A stretch of 6,768 nt of DNA, taken from contig JACMRS010000373.1 in NCBI GenBank assembly GCA_014376345.1, forward strand, positions 1 through 6,768. Reading direction: 5' to 3'. Below, piece after piece: positions 6,390 through 6,768 of the stretch. Under the pieces are notes generated by a model, which was not told the origin of the DNA, ran no database searches, and worked only from the letters and a program-made list of their open reading frames with translations. The stretch is from Bacteroidia bacterium. GTDB taxonomy: Bacteria; Bacteroidota; Bacteroidia; NS11-12g; UBA955. The translations under genes and the position numbers were made by a program. Position 1 is the stretch's first letter. The number at the start of each line of letters is the position of its first letter.

Positions 6390-6417
6390 AATTACGAATT
6401 ACAAATTACGAATTACG
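6390..6417. repeat. Heptamer microsatellite AATTACG x4
   Basis: Four consecutive 7-bp units (AATTACG, AATTACA, AATTACG, AATTACG) with one mismatch. It is non-coding, about 100 bp upstream of the transporter start. The period fits neither a codon multiple nor a full helical turn. Slippage could change its copy number. Confidence 0.75.
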
Positions 6418-6452
6418 TATTATCCGGATACTTATTAATAAGTAGACTACTC

Positions 6453-6476
6453 AGCCATTCCTGCGCAAAAATGGCT
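6453..6476. repeat. Inverted repeat AGCCATT / AATGGCT
   Basis: A perfect 7-bp inverted repeat (6453-6459 and 6470-6476) around a 10-nt loop. Neither strand has a T-tract directly after it, so it is not a standard terminator. It may be an operator or a structural element; no function can be assigned. Confidence 0.4.
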
Positions 6477-6511
6477 AATCTATGAACATAATATTCCTAA
6501 AAATCGATAGA

Positions 6512-6531
6512 TTCCCTTTAAAACAAGGGAA
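6512..6531. repeat. Hairpin TTCCCTT / AAGGGAA
   Basis: A perfect 7-bp stem (6512-6518 and 6525-6531) with a 6-nt loop. It directly follows the candidate terminator on the minus strand and shares its T-tract, so the two structures may form one termination region after the edge gene. Confidence 0.45.
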
Positions 6532-6574
6532 AAAGGCACCTTCCCGACTAATACCCGACATCATCCGGAAGGTG
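6530..6574 (-). terminator. Candidate terminator of the edge gene
   Basis: On the minus strand CACCTTCC (6574-6567) pairs perfectly with GGAAGGTG (6544-6537), followed by CC and TTTTT (6534-6530). The 8-bp GC-rich stem and the T-run are right for an intrinsic terminator. The 22-nt loop is long, and two bases separate stem from T-run. It lies 100 nt after the stop of the edge gene. Confidence 0.4.
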
Positions 6575-6673
6575 TTAAACTCTATCTGTCGAATGATTTG
6601 CGTCATCTGAACACTTTTAAAGTTCTCCAGCAATAATAATTCAACGTACTGACCATAGTTGAAGTGTATCTTT

Positions 6674-6768
6674 CTACTTTTGTGCAACATCCGGACCAAT
6701 ATCAGTCATCTTCCTGACCCACCCCAATGTATATCTATACACTTTTTTTACGTACTGTACGTCCGCCA
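6674..6768 (-). CDS. C-terminal 30 residues of an unrecognised protein
   Basis: One minus-strand frame is open from the window edge for 30 codons, to the TAG at 6674-6676. It reads ADVQYVKKVYRYTLGWVRKM, then TDIGPDVAQK. The other two minus-strand frames stop within the first 60 bases. The basic, aromatic and amphipathic composition looks like real protein, and the orientation agrees with the downstream genes and with the candidate terminator after it. I do not recognise the family. The start and most of the gene lie beyond the window. Confidence 0.5.
   Translation of the reverse strand, partial: ADVQYVKKVYRYTLGWVRKMTDIGPDVAQK

Larger units (their letters stand above)
6293..6673. other. Gene-free interval with hairpins and microsatellite
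   Basis: This 381-bp stretch lies between the stop of the edge gene and the MFS start, both on the minus strand. It contains a -7 box, two short heptamer repeat tracts, a TATCCGGATA palindrome (6421-6430) and three hairpins listed separately. No convincing coding region was found: the longest frame needs a TTG start, overlaps the edge gene and matches no family I know. Confidence 0.6.

Noticed and set aside
6475..6699. Minus-strand frame of 74 codons
   Set aside because: It needs a TTG start, overlaps the end of the better-supported edge frame, spans two hairpins and looks like no known protein.
6728..6762. Palindromes TGTATATCTATACA and ACGTACTGTACGT
   Set aside because: Both lie inside the probable coding end of the edge gene and are short enough to arise by chance.

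Overview
The window looks like a chromosomal segment of a Bacteroidota bacterium (AT-rich, Chitinophagales/Sphingobacteriales-like; the exact lineage cannot be fixed from sequence alone). Reasons: the DUF2279-type protein and the bacterial deoxyhypusine-synthase-like protein are typical of this phylum, Shine-Dalgarno sequences are mostly missing, and Bacteroidota-type -7 boxes (TAnnTTTG) sit directly before several starts. I saw no rRNA, tRNA, CRISPR array, transposase or phage gene.

Layout. Plus strand: the 3' end of a DUF2279 gene (1-348); a 50-bp tandem array of REP-like hairpin units (364-562); then an exported MORN-repeat protein (614-2044) with its own candidate promoter. Minus strand, read right to left: the last 30 codons of an unrecognised gene (6674-6768); a 380-bp gene-free stretch with hairpins and a 7-bp microsatellite; an MFS transporter (5096-6292); a deoxyhypusine-synthase-like enzyme (4048-5022); two tandem exported lipocalin-like paralogs (3534-4040 and 3006-3506); and a 3-hydroxybutyryl-CoA dehydrogenase (2071-2955). 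The MORN gene and the dehydrogenase gene converge with 26 bp between them.

How the genes may work together. Gaps of 73, 7, 27 and 50 bp on one strand allow cotranscription from the transporter to the dehydrogenase. The 7-bp gap between the synthase-like gene and the first lipocalin-like gene is the best support. The synthase-like protein probably acts in polyamine metabolism (for example homospermidine formation) rather than protein modification, since bacteria lack eIF5A. It keeps the catalytic lysine but has changed several other spermidine-site residues. The transporter could move a small molecule out of the cell, but nothing in the sequence ties it to polyamines. The dehydrogenase is ordinary acyl-CoA metabolism and has no clear link to the rest.

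Most worth a second look: the altered active site of the synthase-like enzyme, the REP-like array without a resident transposase, the duplicated C-terminal domain of the exported MORN protein, the paired lipocalin-like proteins with a shared C-terminal tail, and the very short predicted leaders. I do not see convincing evidence of a wholly new multi-gene system.
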